Of a DNA stretch of 62,500 nucleotides, positions 44,517-54,308 are shown one piece after another. The position numbers were made by a program, and so were the translations under genes. Position 1 is the first letter of the stretch. Each line of letters begins with the position of its first letter. The DNA is taken from contig JAVKIA010000010.1 of NCBI GenBank assembly GCA_031459715.1, positions 1-62,500 on the forward strand. The letters are read 5' to 3'. Origin of the DNA: Armatimonadota bacterium (GTDB lineage Bacteria; Sysuimicrobiota; Sysuimicrobiia; Sysuimicrobiales; Humicultoraceae). The notes beneath the pieces were generated by a model, which searched no databases, was not told the DNA's origin, and saw only the letters and a program-made list of their open reading frames with translations.

Positions 44517-45035
44517 ATGGTCAAGGAGATCACCCGTGTCGAGATCGCGCCGATGACGCCGGCAGATATCCCGGCGGTCCTGGAAATCGAGCGCCGCTCC
44601 TTCCCCAGTCCGTGGCCGCGCGAGGCCTACGAGCACGAGCTGGACCGCAACCATACTGCCGTCTACCTGGTGGCGCGGCGGGAGGGAGTCGTCGTCGGCT
44701 ACGCCGGCATGTGGGTGGTGATGGACGAAGCCCACATCACCACCATCGCCGTCCACCCGGGGATGCGCGGGCAAGGGATCGGCGAGCGGTTGCTGGTGGC
44801 CCTGATCGACAGGGCCGGAGAGCGGGGCGCCCGGTGGGTGCAGCTGGAGGTGCGCCGCTCCAACCTGGTGGCGCAGAGCCTGTACCGCAAGTACGGCTTC
44901 CGGGACGTGGGCGTGCGGCGCCACTACTACAGCGATAACGGGGAAGACGCTCTGGTCATGTGGACGGGCAATATCTGGGAGGAGGAGTTCCGGCGGCGAT
45001 ACGAGAAACTGCGCGCCGCCCTCCTCGGCTCCTGA
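44517..45035 (+). CDS. rimI: Ribosomal protein S18 alanine N-acetyltransferase
   Basis: This 172-residue GNAT enzyme has the acetyl-CoA loop VHPGMRGQGIGERLL, preceded by AHITTIAV and followed by LEVRRSNLVAQSLYRKYGF and RRHYYSDNGEDALVM. Those last boxes are typical of RimI, which acetylates the S18 N-terminus. It lies between tsaB and tsaD, the common bacterial arrangement. The C-terminal 20 residues after MWTGNIW are an extension. Confidence 0.92.
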   Translation: MVKEITRVEIAPMTPADIPAVLEIERRSFPSPWPREAYEHELDRNHTAVYLVARREGVVVGYAGMWVVMDEAHITTIAVHPGMRGQGIGERLLVALIDRAGERGARWVQLEVRRSNLVAQSLYRKYGFRDVGVRRHYYSDNGEDALVMWTGNIWEEEFRRRYEKLRAALLGS

Positions 45036-45041
45036 CCCGCC

Positions 45042-46040
45042 TTGACCCTGCTGCTGGGTATCGAGACCTCATGCGACGAGACGGCCGCCGCCGTCATCGA
45101 CGCCAGCTTTTCCATCCGCAGTAACGTCATCGCCTCGCAGGCCGACCTGCACCGCCGCTTTGGCGGCATCGTCCCCGAGCTCGCCTCCCGCCGCCACATC
45201 GAGCGCCTGCTGCCGGTGCTGGACGAGGCGCTGGAGCGGGCGGGCGTGGCCCTGCGGGCCGTGGCTGGCGTGGCGGTCACGCGCGGTCCCGGCCTGCCGG
45301 GCAGCCTGGCGGTGGGCGTGGCCGCGGCCAAGGCGCTGGCCTATACCTGCGGCCTCCCTCTGGTAGGCGTGAACCACCTGGAAGGACATATCTATGCCAA
45401 CCGCCTCGACCGTTCCACCTGGCCGGTGCCCGCGGCGGTGCTGATTGTCTCCGGGGCGCACACCGACCTGGTCCTCATGCGGGAAGAGGGCCGCTACCAG
45501 GTGCTGGGGCGCACCCGCGACGACGCGGCCGGGGAGGCCTTCGACAAGGTGGGGCGGATGATGGGGCTGGGATACCCGGGCGGTCCCCCCCTTGACCGCC
45601 TGGCTGAGGGGGGAGATCCGGACCGCGTCCCCCTGCCGCTGCCCTTTCCCGACGGCGCCTACGACTTCTCTTTCAGCGGGCTGAAGACCGCTGCACTGCG
45701 CGTCTGGCGCGCCCGGCCCGCAGACGCGGGGTTCGCCCGCGATTTCGCCGCGAGTTTCCGCCGGGCGGTGGTTGAGGTCCTGGTGGCGAAGCTGTTCCGG
45801 GTGGTGGACGCGTACCGCCCTCGCGGGGTGATGCTGGCCGGTGGAGTTGCCTCCAACACCCTCCTGCGGCTGCGGACGGAGGAGGAAGCTCGGCGGCACG
45901 GCCTGCCCCTCCTTGTCCCCCCTCCGGCCCTGTGCACCGACAACGCGGCGATGATCGCGGCCGCAGGGGCTGCGCGCCTGCTTAAGGGGGAGTCGGATGG
46001 GTTCGACCTCTCCGTCGCCGCCGACCTCCCCCTGGCCTGA
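45042..46040 (+). CDS. tsaD: tRNA N6-threonylcarbamoyladenosine transferase TsaD
   Basis: This 332-residue enzyme starts at TTG, six bases after rimI; the protein begins TLLLGIETSCDETAAAV. It has the metal-binding histidines in VNHLEGHIYAN, SGAHTDLVLM, GEAFDKVGRMMGLGYPGG, the ASKHA Gly-rich MLAGGVASNTLLR and TDNAAMIAAAGA. It transfers the threonylcarbamoyl group onto A37. It closes the tsaE-tsaB-rimI-tsaD unit; the following 234 bp carry no gene. Confidence 0.95.
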   Translation: MTLLLGIETSCDETAAAVIDASFSIRSNVIASQADLHRRFGGIVPELASRRHIERLLPVLDEALERAGVALRAVAGVAVTRGPGLPGSLAVGVAAAKALAYTCGLPLVGVNHLEGHIYANRLDRSTWPVPAAVLIVSGAHTDLVLMREEGRYQVLGRTRDDAAGEAFDKVGRMMGLGYPGGPPLDRLAEGGDPDRVPLPLPFPDGAYDFSFSGLKTAALRVWRARPADAGFARDFAASFRRAVVEVLVAKLFRVVDAYRPRGVMLAGGVASNTLLRLRTEEEARRHGLPLLVPPPALCTDNAAMIAAAGAARLLKGESDGFDLSVAADLPLA

Positions 46041-46274
46041 GCAGGCCGGGGTAGCCCTCGTTCCTCCGGCCGGATCTCGAATGTCGGTTCAAGCCTACGA
46101 ATGTTCGCCTTTTGCGGGTGGCCGGCGGGCTGTGGATAATGTGCACAAACCTGTGGGCAAGGCCGGTGGAGCCGCCCTCGCGCATGCTCCGCAGAGGGCT
46201 GGAGGGATTTCCCATCGTTCACGGTGTGTTGGAAACGCCCCTCACCTGCAGCCGGTTGCGGAGGAAAGAGGGGC
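46041..46274. other. Gene-free stretch between tsaD and groES control region
   Basis: No credible reading frame is seen. At 46131-46139 there is a perfect 9-base DnaA-box match (tgtggataa, reverse of TTATCCACA), with a weaker relative tgtgggcaa at 46152-46160. A 6 bp stem (gccctc/gagggc, 46174-46199) without a T run could be a weak end signal for the tsa transcript. Nothing else is recognisable. Confidence 0.35.
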
Positions 46275-46303
46275 TTGCATCGTCCGGGCCCTCTGCCTAC
46301 CAT
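46275..46303 (+). promoter_or_regulatory. Sigma70-type promoter of groES-groEL
   Basis: TTGCAT at 46275-46280 and TACCAT at 46298-46303 are 17 bp apart. The expected start near 46310 falls on the CIRCE element, as needed for repression by HrcA. The hexamers are only moderate matches. Confidence 0.55.
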
Positions 46304-46306
46304 TAC

Positions 46307-46338
46307 GAGTGCTAGCACTCTACGACCTAGAGTGCTAA
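46307..46338. promoter_or_regulatory. CIRCE operator (HrcA) with an extra half-site
   Basis: CTAGCACTC at 46312-46320, nine bases, then GAGTGCTAA at 46330-46338 match the CIRCE consensus with one difference. A further GAGTGC at 46307-46312 makes a perfect 14 bp palindrome (gagtgctagcactc) with the left arm, giving three half-sites. HrcA should bind here and repress groES-groEL until heat stress. Confidence 0.93.
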
Positions 46339-46442
46339 TCACCGACCCACCCCGGCTGGCAGCGGTCGGGTGTCCCCGGGTCGGGCGACCCAGATGCTCC
46401 GGCCGCTGTAGCGGTCGGCGAAGGTAAAGGAGGGAGCGGAGG

Positions 46443-48460
<2,018 letters not shown>

Positions 48461-48485
48461 CGGCAAGCTCTCCGGCGTAGTTCGT

Positions 48486-48516
48486 GCGGGCGGGAGGAGT
48501 CGAGCCTCCCGCCCGC
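48486..48516 (+). terminator. Terminator hairpin after groEL
   Basis: A perfect 12 bp GC-rich inverted repeat (gcgggcgggagg with its complement) closes a 7-base loop 25 bp after the groEL stop. The following gagttgttcg is only partly T-rich, so termination may rely on stem strength. Confidence 0.82.
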
Positions 48517-48547
48517 GAGTTGTTCGACCGCACACAAACGATTTTCC

Positions 48548-48560
48548 AATTACGAACTTT
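48548..48560 (+). promoter_or_regulatory. PurBox-like site upstream of purD
   Basis: The 13-mer aattacgaacttt matches 12 of 13 positions of the Bacillus PurR box (AWWWCCGAACWWT). A weaker copy (taacacgaacatt, 10 of 13) lies at 48644-48656. The two are in the same orientation and about 96 bp apart, unlike the inverted, closely spaced Bacillus pair. Regulation by a PurR-like protein is therefore only a possibility. Confidence 0.35.
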
Positions 48561-48611
48561 AGCATCTTCCTGCTTGCCTCCAGCCTGAGAATCTGTGCAC
48601 GATCGCTTTGA

Positions 48612-50513
48612 ATGCCGCTGGCTGGGTGCCGGTCGCCAAGGCGTAACACGAACATTCAGGGAGACCTGGCAATCAGGATATTGATCGTCGGCAGCGGAGG
48701 GCGGGAGCACGCCCTGGGGTGGGCGCTCGCGCGGTCCCCACACCGTCCGCGCCTCTGGTTCGCACCCGGTAACGCGGGGACCCTGGCCCTTGGACCCTCT
48801 GTTCCGGTCGACCCCCTGGACATCCCCGCCCTGACCGAGGCCGCACAAGGCCTTCGTGCCGACCTCACCGTCATCGGCCCGGAGGCACCGCTGGCGGCGG
48901 GGGTGGTTGACCGCTTCATGACCGCTGGCCTGCCCGTGGTGGGACCCTTCCGGGCTGCGGCGCGGATCGAGTCCAGCAAGTCCTTCGCCAAGGAGGTCAT
49001 GGCTTCTGCTGGCATCCCCACGCCCGCCTGGCGGGCGTTCGACGAAGTTGGTGCCGCCCTGGCCTTCGTCCGCGGCGCCGGCCGGCCGCTGGTGGTCAAG
49101 GCCGACGGGCTGGCCGGGGGAAAGGGCGTGGCGGTCTGCCACACCTCCGCCGAGGCGGAGGAGGCGGTCCTGCGGGCCATGATGCAGGGGGCGTTCGGCG
49201 CGGCGGGGCGCCGGGTGGTCGTCGAGGAACGGCTCAGCGGGGAAGAGCTGAGCGCCCTGGCGGTCACCGACGGCCGGTCCGTGCGGCTGCTGCTGCCCGC
49301 GCGTGACCACAAGCGGTTGCTGGAGGGCGACGGGGGGCCCAACACGGGCGGCATGGGGGCGGTGGCACCCGTCGCTCTGGAGCCATCTACTGCGCAGGAA
49401 GTCACAGACATTCTGGAGCGCGCTGTTTCTGAGCTGGCCCGCCGGGGGTGCCCGTTCACCGGCATCCTGTATGCAGGTCTGATGCTCACCACAGGCGGGC
49501 CGAAGGTACTGGAGTTCAACTGCCGTTTCGGCGACCCTGAGGCCCAGGTGATCCTGCCGCTGCTCGCCACCGACCCCGTGGAGCTGCTCCTGGCCGCAGT
49601 AGAGGGGACCGTGCACCGGCTGGAGCTGCGCTGGCACACGGGGGCGGCGGTGGGGATCGTCCTGGCAGGCGGTCGCTACCCGGAGGCGGCGGAGCGCGGT
49701 CTGCCCATCGAGGGGCTGGACCGGATCCGGCCGCAGGTCGTCGTCTTCCACAGCGGCACCGCGCTGCAGACCGGCCGCGTGGTCACCGCGGGAGGGCGGG
49801 TATGCACGGTGGTGGCGCGGGGGGAGTCCGTCGACGCCGCCCGCGCCCTGGCCCTGGCGGCTGCGGAGGAGATCCGCTTTCCCGGCCGGCGGTACCGCCG
49901 CGACATCGGCCTGCAGCCCCGTCGGGAGGTCGGCTCCTCCGCCGTGCTGCCGGTGAGCGGCGGCGCGCCCGCTCCCGGTGAGGGTCCCGGCGGGGGGCAG
50001 GGAGCCCGGCCGCAGGTGGGCATCGTGGTGGGGAGCGGCACGGACCTGCCGCTGGTGGAAGAGGCGGCGGCAGTCCTGCGGCGGCTGGGCGTGACCTTTG
50101 AGGCCACTGTCGCCTCCGCCCACCGCTCGCCAGAACGCGCCTGCCGGCTGGCCCTGGAGGCAGAGAGACGGGGGTGGCGAGTGATCATCGCCGCCGCGGG
50201 GGGAGCCGCGCACCTGGCCGGGAACCTGGCAGCGCACACCGTGCTGCCGGTGATCGGCGTCCCGCTGCAGGCGACGCCCCTGGGCGGTCTGGATGCGCTG
50301 CTCTCGACGGTGCAGATGCCCCCCGGGGTCCCGGTGGCCACGGTGGCCATCGGCGCATGGGGAATGCACAACGCGGCCCTGCTGGCGGCGCAGATCCTGG
50401 CGGTAGCGGATCAGGACCTGCGGGGGCGCCTGCGCCAGGAGAAGGACCGGCTGGCAGAGGCGGTGGAAGCGCAGGACGCGGCGGGCGGCTGCGGTGAGGA
50501 GGTGCGGCCGTGA
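48612..50513 (+). CDS. purD-purE: Phosphoribosylamine-glycine ligase fused to N5-CAIR mutase (PurD-PurE)
   Basis: The 633-residue fusion covers two purine steps. Residues about 21-441 are PurD (ILIVGSGGREHALGWAL, KADGLAGGKGVAV, EFNCRFGDPEAQ), which makes GAR. After a Gly/Pro-rich linker, residues 467-633 are class I PurE (GIVVGSGTDLPLV, ASAHRSPERA, AAAGGAAHLAGNLAAHT, QMPPGVPVATVAIG). ATG at 48612 is the only ordinary start that spares the first beta strand, but it lacks a ribosome site. AGGGAG at 48658-48663 lies eight bases before an ATC codon at 48672, exactly where PurD proteins normally begin, so a non-standard start is possible. TTG at 48681 would clip the strand. Confidence 0.93.
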   Translation: MPLAGCRSPRRNTNIQGDLAIRILIVGSGGREHALGWALARSPHRPRLWFAPGNAGTLALGPSVPVDPLDIPALTEAAQGLRADLTVIGPEAPLAAGVVDRFMTAGLPVVGPFRAAARIESSKSFAKEVMASAGIPTPAWRAFDEVGAALAFVRGAGRPLVVKADGLAGGKGVAVCHTSAEAEEAVLRAMMQGAFGAAGRRVVVEERLSGEELSALAVTDGRSVRLLLPARDHKRLLEGDGGPNTGGMGAVAPVALEPSTAQEVTDILERAVSELARRGCPFTGILYAGLMLTTGGPKVLEFNCRFGDPEAQVILPLLATDPVELLLAAVEGTVHRLELRWHTGAAVGIVLAGGRYPEAAERGLPIEGLDRIRPQVVVFHSGTALQTGRVVTAGGRVCTVVARGESVDAARALALAAAEEIRFPGRRYRRDIGLQPRREVGSSAVLPVSGGAPAPGEGPGGGQGARPQVGIVVGSGTDLPLVEEAAAVLRRLGVTFEATVASAHRSPERACRLALEAERRGWRVIIAAAGGAAHLAGNLAAHTVLPVIGVPLQATPLGGLDALLSTVQMPPGVPVATVAIGAWGMHNAALLAAQILAVADQDLRGRLRQEKDRLAEAVEAQDAAGGCGEEVRP

Positions 50514-50560
50514 GTGCCACAGCCGTCGAAAAGGTGCGGCCGTGAGTGCCACAGCCGTCG
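50501..50560. repeat. 28 bp direct duplication at the purE/purA junction
   Basis: A 28-base sequence at 50501-50528 is repeated without change at 50533-50560, with a 32 bp period. Each copy contains the purDE-like end codons (gtgcggccgtga) and the purA-like start (gtgagtgcc). It looks like a tandem slippage duplication of an ancestral GTGA stop/start overlap. Confidence 0.95.
50510..50545 (+). CDS. 11-codon bridging minigene between purDE and purA
   Basis: GTG at 50510 overlaps the purDE stop as GTGA. The frame reads 11 codons (MSATAVEKVRP) and ends at TGA 50543-50545, which overlaps the real purA GTG at 50542 as GTGA. It is the product of the 28 bp duplication. It has no coding similarity beyond the copied purA start and purE end. 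Its likely effect is to relay terminating ribosomes from purDE to purA; whether the peptide is made is unknown. Confidence 0.5.
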   Translation: MSATAVEKVRP

Positions 50561-51834
50561 TCGGCGGGCACTGGGGGGACGAGGGAAAGGGCCGGGTGGT
50601 CGACGCCCTGGCCGCAGAGGCCGACGTGGTCATCCGCTTCAACGGCGGCAGCAACGCCGGGCACACCATCGTCACCGAGCGAGGGACTTTCCGGCTGCAC
50701 CTGGTCCCTTCGGGGATCTTCCACCGGGGAGTGACCTGTCTGCTCGGTCCGGGGGTGGCCGTCAACCCCGATGTCCTGCTGCAGGAGGTGCGCGACCTGC
50801 AGGCCCGGGGGGTGGACGTCGCCGGGCTGCGCATCTCCGACCGGGCGCACCTGGTCTTCCCGCACCACCTGGTGCAGGACGAGCTGGAGGAGGAGGCGCG
50901 CGGCCCCGCCGCCCACGGCACCACCCGGCAGGGCATCTGGCCGATGTACGCCGACAAGGCGGCGCGCCTGGGAGTGCGCGTAGCGGACCTCTACGTCGAG
51001 GACTACCTCCGCGGCCTCCTGGACTACCTCGGCGCGCGGAAACGGGCACTGCTTCGGGGGCTCTACGGGTTCACCGACTTCGACCCCGCCGACCTGCTCC
51101 GCCGCTGCCGGGTGTGGCGGGAGCAGCTCGCCCCCTACGTGGTGGACTCCCACGCCCTCCTCCAGGAGGCACGGCGGGCGGGGCAGCGGCTGCTGCTGGA
51201 GGGACACCTGGGGGTGATGCGCGACCTGGACTGGGGGCTGTACCCCTACGTGACCTCGTCGACGTGCCTGCCCGGAGGGGCGGCAGCAGGCGCAGGGATC
51301 CCCGCCGCGGAGATCACCCGGGTCATCGGCGTGGTGAAAGCCTACACGACCGCCGTGGGCGCCGGGCCGTTCCCCACGGAGTTGCCTGATGCCACGGGCG
51401 ACCGGCTGCGCCAGGCGGGGCAGGAGTACGGTGCGCGCACGGGGCGGCCGCGACGCTGCGGGTGGTTCGACGCCGTGGCCGCGCGGTTCGCCGCGGATGT
51501 AGCCGGCTTCACCGAGCTGGCCGTGATGAAGCTGGACGTCCTCTCCGGCTTCGACCGGGTGATGGTCTGCGTCGCTTACCGCGACGGGGAGCAGGTGCTG
51601 ACCACCGTGCCCCACACCCCGGTGATGGCGCGCGTCCGGCCCGTCTACGAGGAGTGGCCGGGGTGGTCGCTGGACGAGCCGGTGCGCGCTTTCGAGGAGC
51701 TCCCACCTGAGGCCCGGCGCTTCGTGGAGCGGCTGGAGGTCCTGGTGGGACGCCCGGTAACCCTGGTGGGCGTGGGGCGCAGCCGGGAGACGCTGCTGCG
51801 GCGGGCCGCTCCGACGGAGGCAAGACGTGCTTGA
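50542..51834 (+). CDS. purA: Adenylosuccinate synthetase
   Basis: This 430-residue enzyme joins IMP and aspartate with GTP. It shows VVGGHWGDEGKGRVVDALA with the catalytic Asp, RFNGGSNAGHTIV with the catalytic His, HGTTRQGIWPMYADKAAR, EGHLGVMRDLDWGLYPYVTS, PFPTELPD and KLDVLSGFDRV. The GTG of the second repeat copy is the start; the first copy runs into a stop. It is unusual inside a de novo purine operon and directs flux toward AMP. It overlaps purB by 8 bp. Confidence 0.95.
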   Translation: MSATAVVGGHWGDEGKGRVVDALAAEADVVIRFNGGSNAGHTIVTERGTFRLHLVPSGIFHRGVTCLLGPGVAVNPDVLLQEVRDLQARGVDVAGLRISDRAHLVFPHHLVQDELEEEARGPAAHGTTRQGIWPMYADKAARLGVRVADLYVEDYLRGLLDYLGARKRALLRGLYGFTDFDPADLLRRCRVWREQLAPYVVDSHALLQEARRAGQRLLLEGHLGVMRDLDWGLYPYVTSSTCLPGGAAAGAGIPAAEITRVIGVVKAYTTAVGAGPFPTELPDATGDRLRQAGQEYGARTGRPRRCGWFDAVAARFAADVAGFTELAVMKLDVLSGFDRVMVCVAYRDGEQVLTTVPHTPVMARVRPVYEEWPGWSLDEPVRAFEELPPEARRFVERLEVLVGRPVTLVGVGRSRETLLRRAAPTEARRA

Positions 51835-53152
51835 CCGCTACACCACCCCGGAGATGCAGGCGCTGTGGGCGCCGGAGAACCGCTTCGCCCTGTGGTTGGA
51901 GGTCGAGCTGCTGGCGGTGGAGGCGCAGGCCTCCCTGGGCCAGATCCCCGCGGAGGCAGCGCAGCGGCTGCGCCGCCAGGCCCGCGTGGGCCCGCCGGAG
52001 CGCATCGCTGAGATCGAGCGGGCCCAGACCTCTCACGATGTCGTCGCCTTCCTGCGCTCGGTAGCGGAGGAGACGGGCGAGGCCGCCCGCTTCCTGCACC
52101 GCGGGCTGGGCTCCGCCGACGTGGTGGAGACGGCGCAGGCGGTGCTGCTGGTGCGGGCCGCTGACCTGATCGACGGAGAGCTGCAGGACTTAGCCGCCGC
52201 CCTGGCCGATCTGGCGCGGCGCCACAGGGAGACGGTGATGGCCGGCCGCACTCACGGCATCCTGGCCGAGCCGGTCACCCTGGGGCTGAAGGCGGCCCTG
52301 TGGTACAGCGAGGTGCGGCGAGGGCAGCAGCGGTTGCGCAGGGCGCGCGAGGGCGTGCGGGTGGGCAAGCTTTCCGGGGAGGTGGGCAGCTACGCCCACC
52401 TGGACCCCCGGGTGGAGGCGCACGTCTGCGCGGCGCTGGGTCTGGTCCCTGCCCCGGTGGCCTCTCAGGTGCTGCAACGGGACCGCCACGCCGAGTACCT
52501 GGCGGCCCTGGCCATCCTGGGCGGCACCCTGGAGCGGGTGGCCACGGACCTTCGCACCCTGCAGCGCAGCGAGATCCGGGAGGTGGAGGAGCCGTTCCGT
52601 CCCGGGCAGATCGGCTCCTCGGCCATGCCCCACAAGCGCAACCCCATCCTCTGCGAGCGCATCTGCGGTCTGGCCCGAATACTACGGGGATGTGCGCTGG
52701 CCGCCATGGAGAATCAGGCGCTGTGGGGGGAGCGGGACATCTCCCACTCCTCCGCCGAGCGGCTGCTCCTCCCCCAGGCCACCGCGCTGGTCCACTACAT
52801 GACGCGGCTGCTCGCCCAGGTCATCCGCAGGCTGCGCGTCTATCCGGAGATCATGTGGCGTAACCTCTGGCGCTTTGGCGGGATCGTCTTCAGCCACGCG
52901 GTCCTGCTGGCGCTGCTGGAGGAGGGGTGGCCGCGGGAGGAGGCCTACGCCGCGGTTCAGGCCGCGGCCCTGGAGGCGCTGGAGACCGAGGGGGACTTCC
53001 GCGCGCTGGTAGCCGCACGCGGACTGCTTCCTGCGGCACGCCTGGAGCGGTGCTTCGACCTGGAACCCCACCTGCGTCACATCCCGGCCATCATCGACCG
53101 GGTCCTGGCGGGCGATGCGGCAGAGGACCTGCGGTCGGTTGCGGGGCGATGA
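51827..53152 (+). CDS. purB: Adenylosuccinate lyase
   Basis: This 441-residue enzyme acts twice in the pathway, on SAICAR and on adenylosuccinate. It shows MLDRYTTPEMQALWAPENRF, QTSHDVVAFLRSV, GRTHGILAEPVTLGLK with the active-site His, and the fumarase-superfamily signature GSSAMPHKRNPILCE. The start is GTG overlapping purA. It overlaps purC as ATGA. Confidence 0.95.
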   Translation: MLDRYTTPEMQALWAPENRFALWLEVELLAVEAQASLGQIPAEAAQRLRRQARVGPPERIAEIERAQTSHDVVAFLRSVAEETGEAARFLHRGLGSADVVETAQAVLLVRAADLIDGELQDLAAALADLARRHRETVMAGRTHGILAEPVTLGLKAALWYSEVRRGQQRLRRAREGVRVGKLSGEVGSYAHLDPRVEAHVCAALGLVPAPVASQVLQRDRHAEYLAALAILGGTLERVATDLRTLQRSEIREVEEPFRPGQIGSSAMPHKRNPILCERICGLARILRGCALAAMENQALWGERDISHSSAERLLLPQATALVHYMTRLLAQVIRRLRVYPEIMWRNLWRFGGIVFSHAVLLALLEEGWPREEAYAAVQAAALEALETEGDFRALVAARGLLPAARLERCFDLEPHLRHIPAIIDRVLAGDAAEDLRSVAGR

Positions 53153-54054
53153 GATCCGCGGCGCTGGCTGGCACCGACCTCCCCTTCCCCATGCTGGGAC
53201 GGGGCAAGGTGCGCGACGTCTACACGCTGCCCGGGGAACGCCTCCTCCTGGTAGCCACGGACCGCCTCTCTGCCTTTGACCACGTGCTGCCCACCCCCAT
53301 CCCCGGCAGGGGCCGAGTCCTGACCCGGCTCTCCGCCTTCTGGTTCGCACGCACCGCGCACCTGGTACCCAACCACTTTCTCTCCCTGGATGTGGAGGGG
53401 CTGCTTGGCTCCCGCGACCCGCGGCTGGCCCCGCTGCGCGGCCGGGCGATGGTGGTGCGGCGGACGCAGCGGGTGGACGTGGAGTGCGTCGTCCGCGGCT
53501 ACCTGGCGGGGTCCGCCTGGGAGGAGTACCGCGCCGGCGGGACAGTGGGCGGGCTGCGCCTGCCCTCCGGCCTCGGCCCCGGGTCGCCGCTCCCCCGGCC
53601 CCTGTTCACCCCCGCCGCCAAGGCCACCGCCGGTCACGACGAGAACATCCCCCTTGCCCGGGCGGAGGCGCTGCTGGGGGTGGCGCTGGCGCGCCGCCTG
53701 GAGGAGATCTCCCTGACCCTCTACCGGTACGCGCACGACCACGCGGCCGCGTGCGGCCTGGTCCTGGCAGACACGAAGTTCGAGTTCGGTCTGATCCCCG
53801 ACGGCACCCTCCTGCTCATCGATGAGGCGCTCACCCCGGACTCCTCCCGATACTGGGAAGCCGAGGCCTACCGCCGGGGCAGCCTCGAGTCCTTCGACAA
53901 GCAGTTCGTCCGCGACTACCTGGTCCGAATCGGCTGGAACCGCGAGCCACCCGCGCCGGCACTGCCCCCTAAGGTCGTGGCGGCCACCGTTGAGCGGTAC
54001 CGCCAGGTCTACCGGCGCCTGGTGGGTGAGGCGCTGGAGGAGGAGGGGCCGTGA
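53149..54054 (+). CDS. purC: SAICAR synthase
   Basis: This 301-residue enzyme is of the long form also seen in yeast Ade1-type proteins. It couples CAIR with aspartate using ATP. It shows MLGRGKVRDVYTLPGERLLL, ATDRLSAFDHVLPTPIPG, VECVVRGYLAGSAWEEY, LADTKFEFGL, IDEALTPDSSRYW and SFDKQFVRDYL. ATG at 53149 overlaps the purB stop; a longer frame upstream lies inside purB. It overlaps purS as GTGA. Confidence 0.96.
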   Translation: MRSAALAGTDLPFPMLGRGKVRDVYTLPGERLLLVATDRLSAFDHVLPTPIPGRGRVLTRLSAFWFARTAHLVPNHFLSLDVEGLLGSRDPRLAPLRGRAMVVRRTQRVDVECVVRGYLAGSAWEEYRAGGTVGGLRLPSGLGPGSPLPRPLFTPAAKATAGHDENIPLARAEALLGVALARRLEEISLTLYRYAHDHAAACGLVLADTKFEFGLIPDGTLLLIDEALTPDSSRYWEAEAYRRGSLESFDKQFVRDYLVRIGWNREPPAPALPPKVVAATVERYRQVYRRLVGEALEEEGP

Positions 54055-54308
54055 GGACGGTGCGCGTGGTGATCACCCTGAAGCCGGGGGTGCTGGACGC
54101 TCCGGGGCGGGCCATCCGCCAGGGGCTGGCGGCGCTGGGTTTTGCCGTGGAGGAGGTGCGCGCGGGGAAGTACCTGGAGCTGGTCCTCCCCGACGGCCCC
54201 GCCGACCTGGAGGGGATGTGCGCGCGCTTTCTGGCCAACCCCCTGATCGAGACCTGGCGGATCGAGGAGGGGGAGTGGTCTGGAGCGCCCGGAGGCGCGG
54301 CCCGGTGA
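54051..54308 (+). CDS. purS: Phosphoribosylformylglycinamidine synthase subunit PurS
   Basis: This 85-residue small subunit bridges PurQ and PurL. It shows VRVVITLKPGVLDAPGRAIR, LAALGFAVEEVRAGKYLEL and FLANPLIETWRIE. The presence of purS with separate purQ and purL marks the Gram-positive/archaeal-type FGAM synthase. It starts at GTG and overlaps both neighbours by 4 bp. Confidence 0.95.
   Translation: MRTVRVVITLKPGVLDAPGRAIRQGLAALGFAVEEVRAGKYLELVLPDGPADLEGMCARFLANPLIETWRIEEGEWSGAPGGAAR

Noticed and set aside
50501-50560. Target-site or attachment-site duplication
   Set aside because: Only four bases separate the copies and no mobile element or integrase is near; slippage duplication explains it better.
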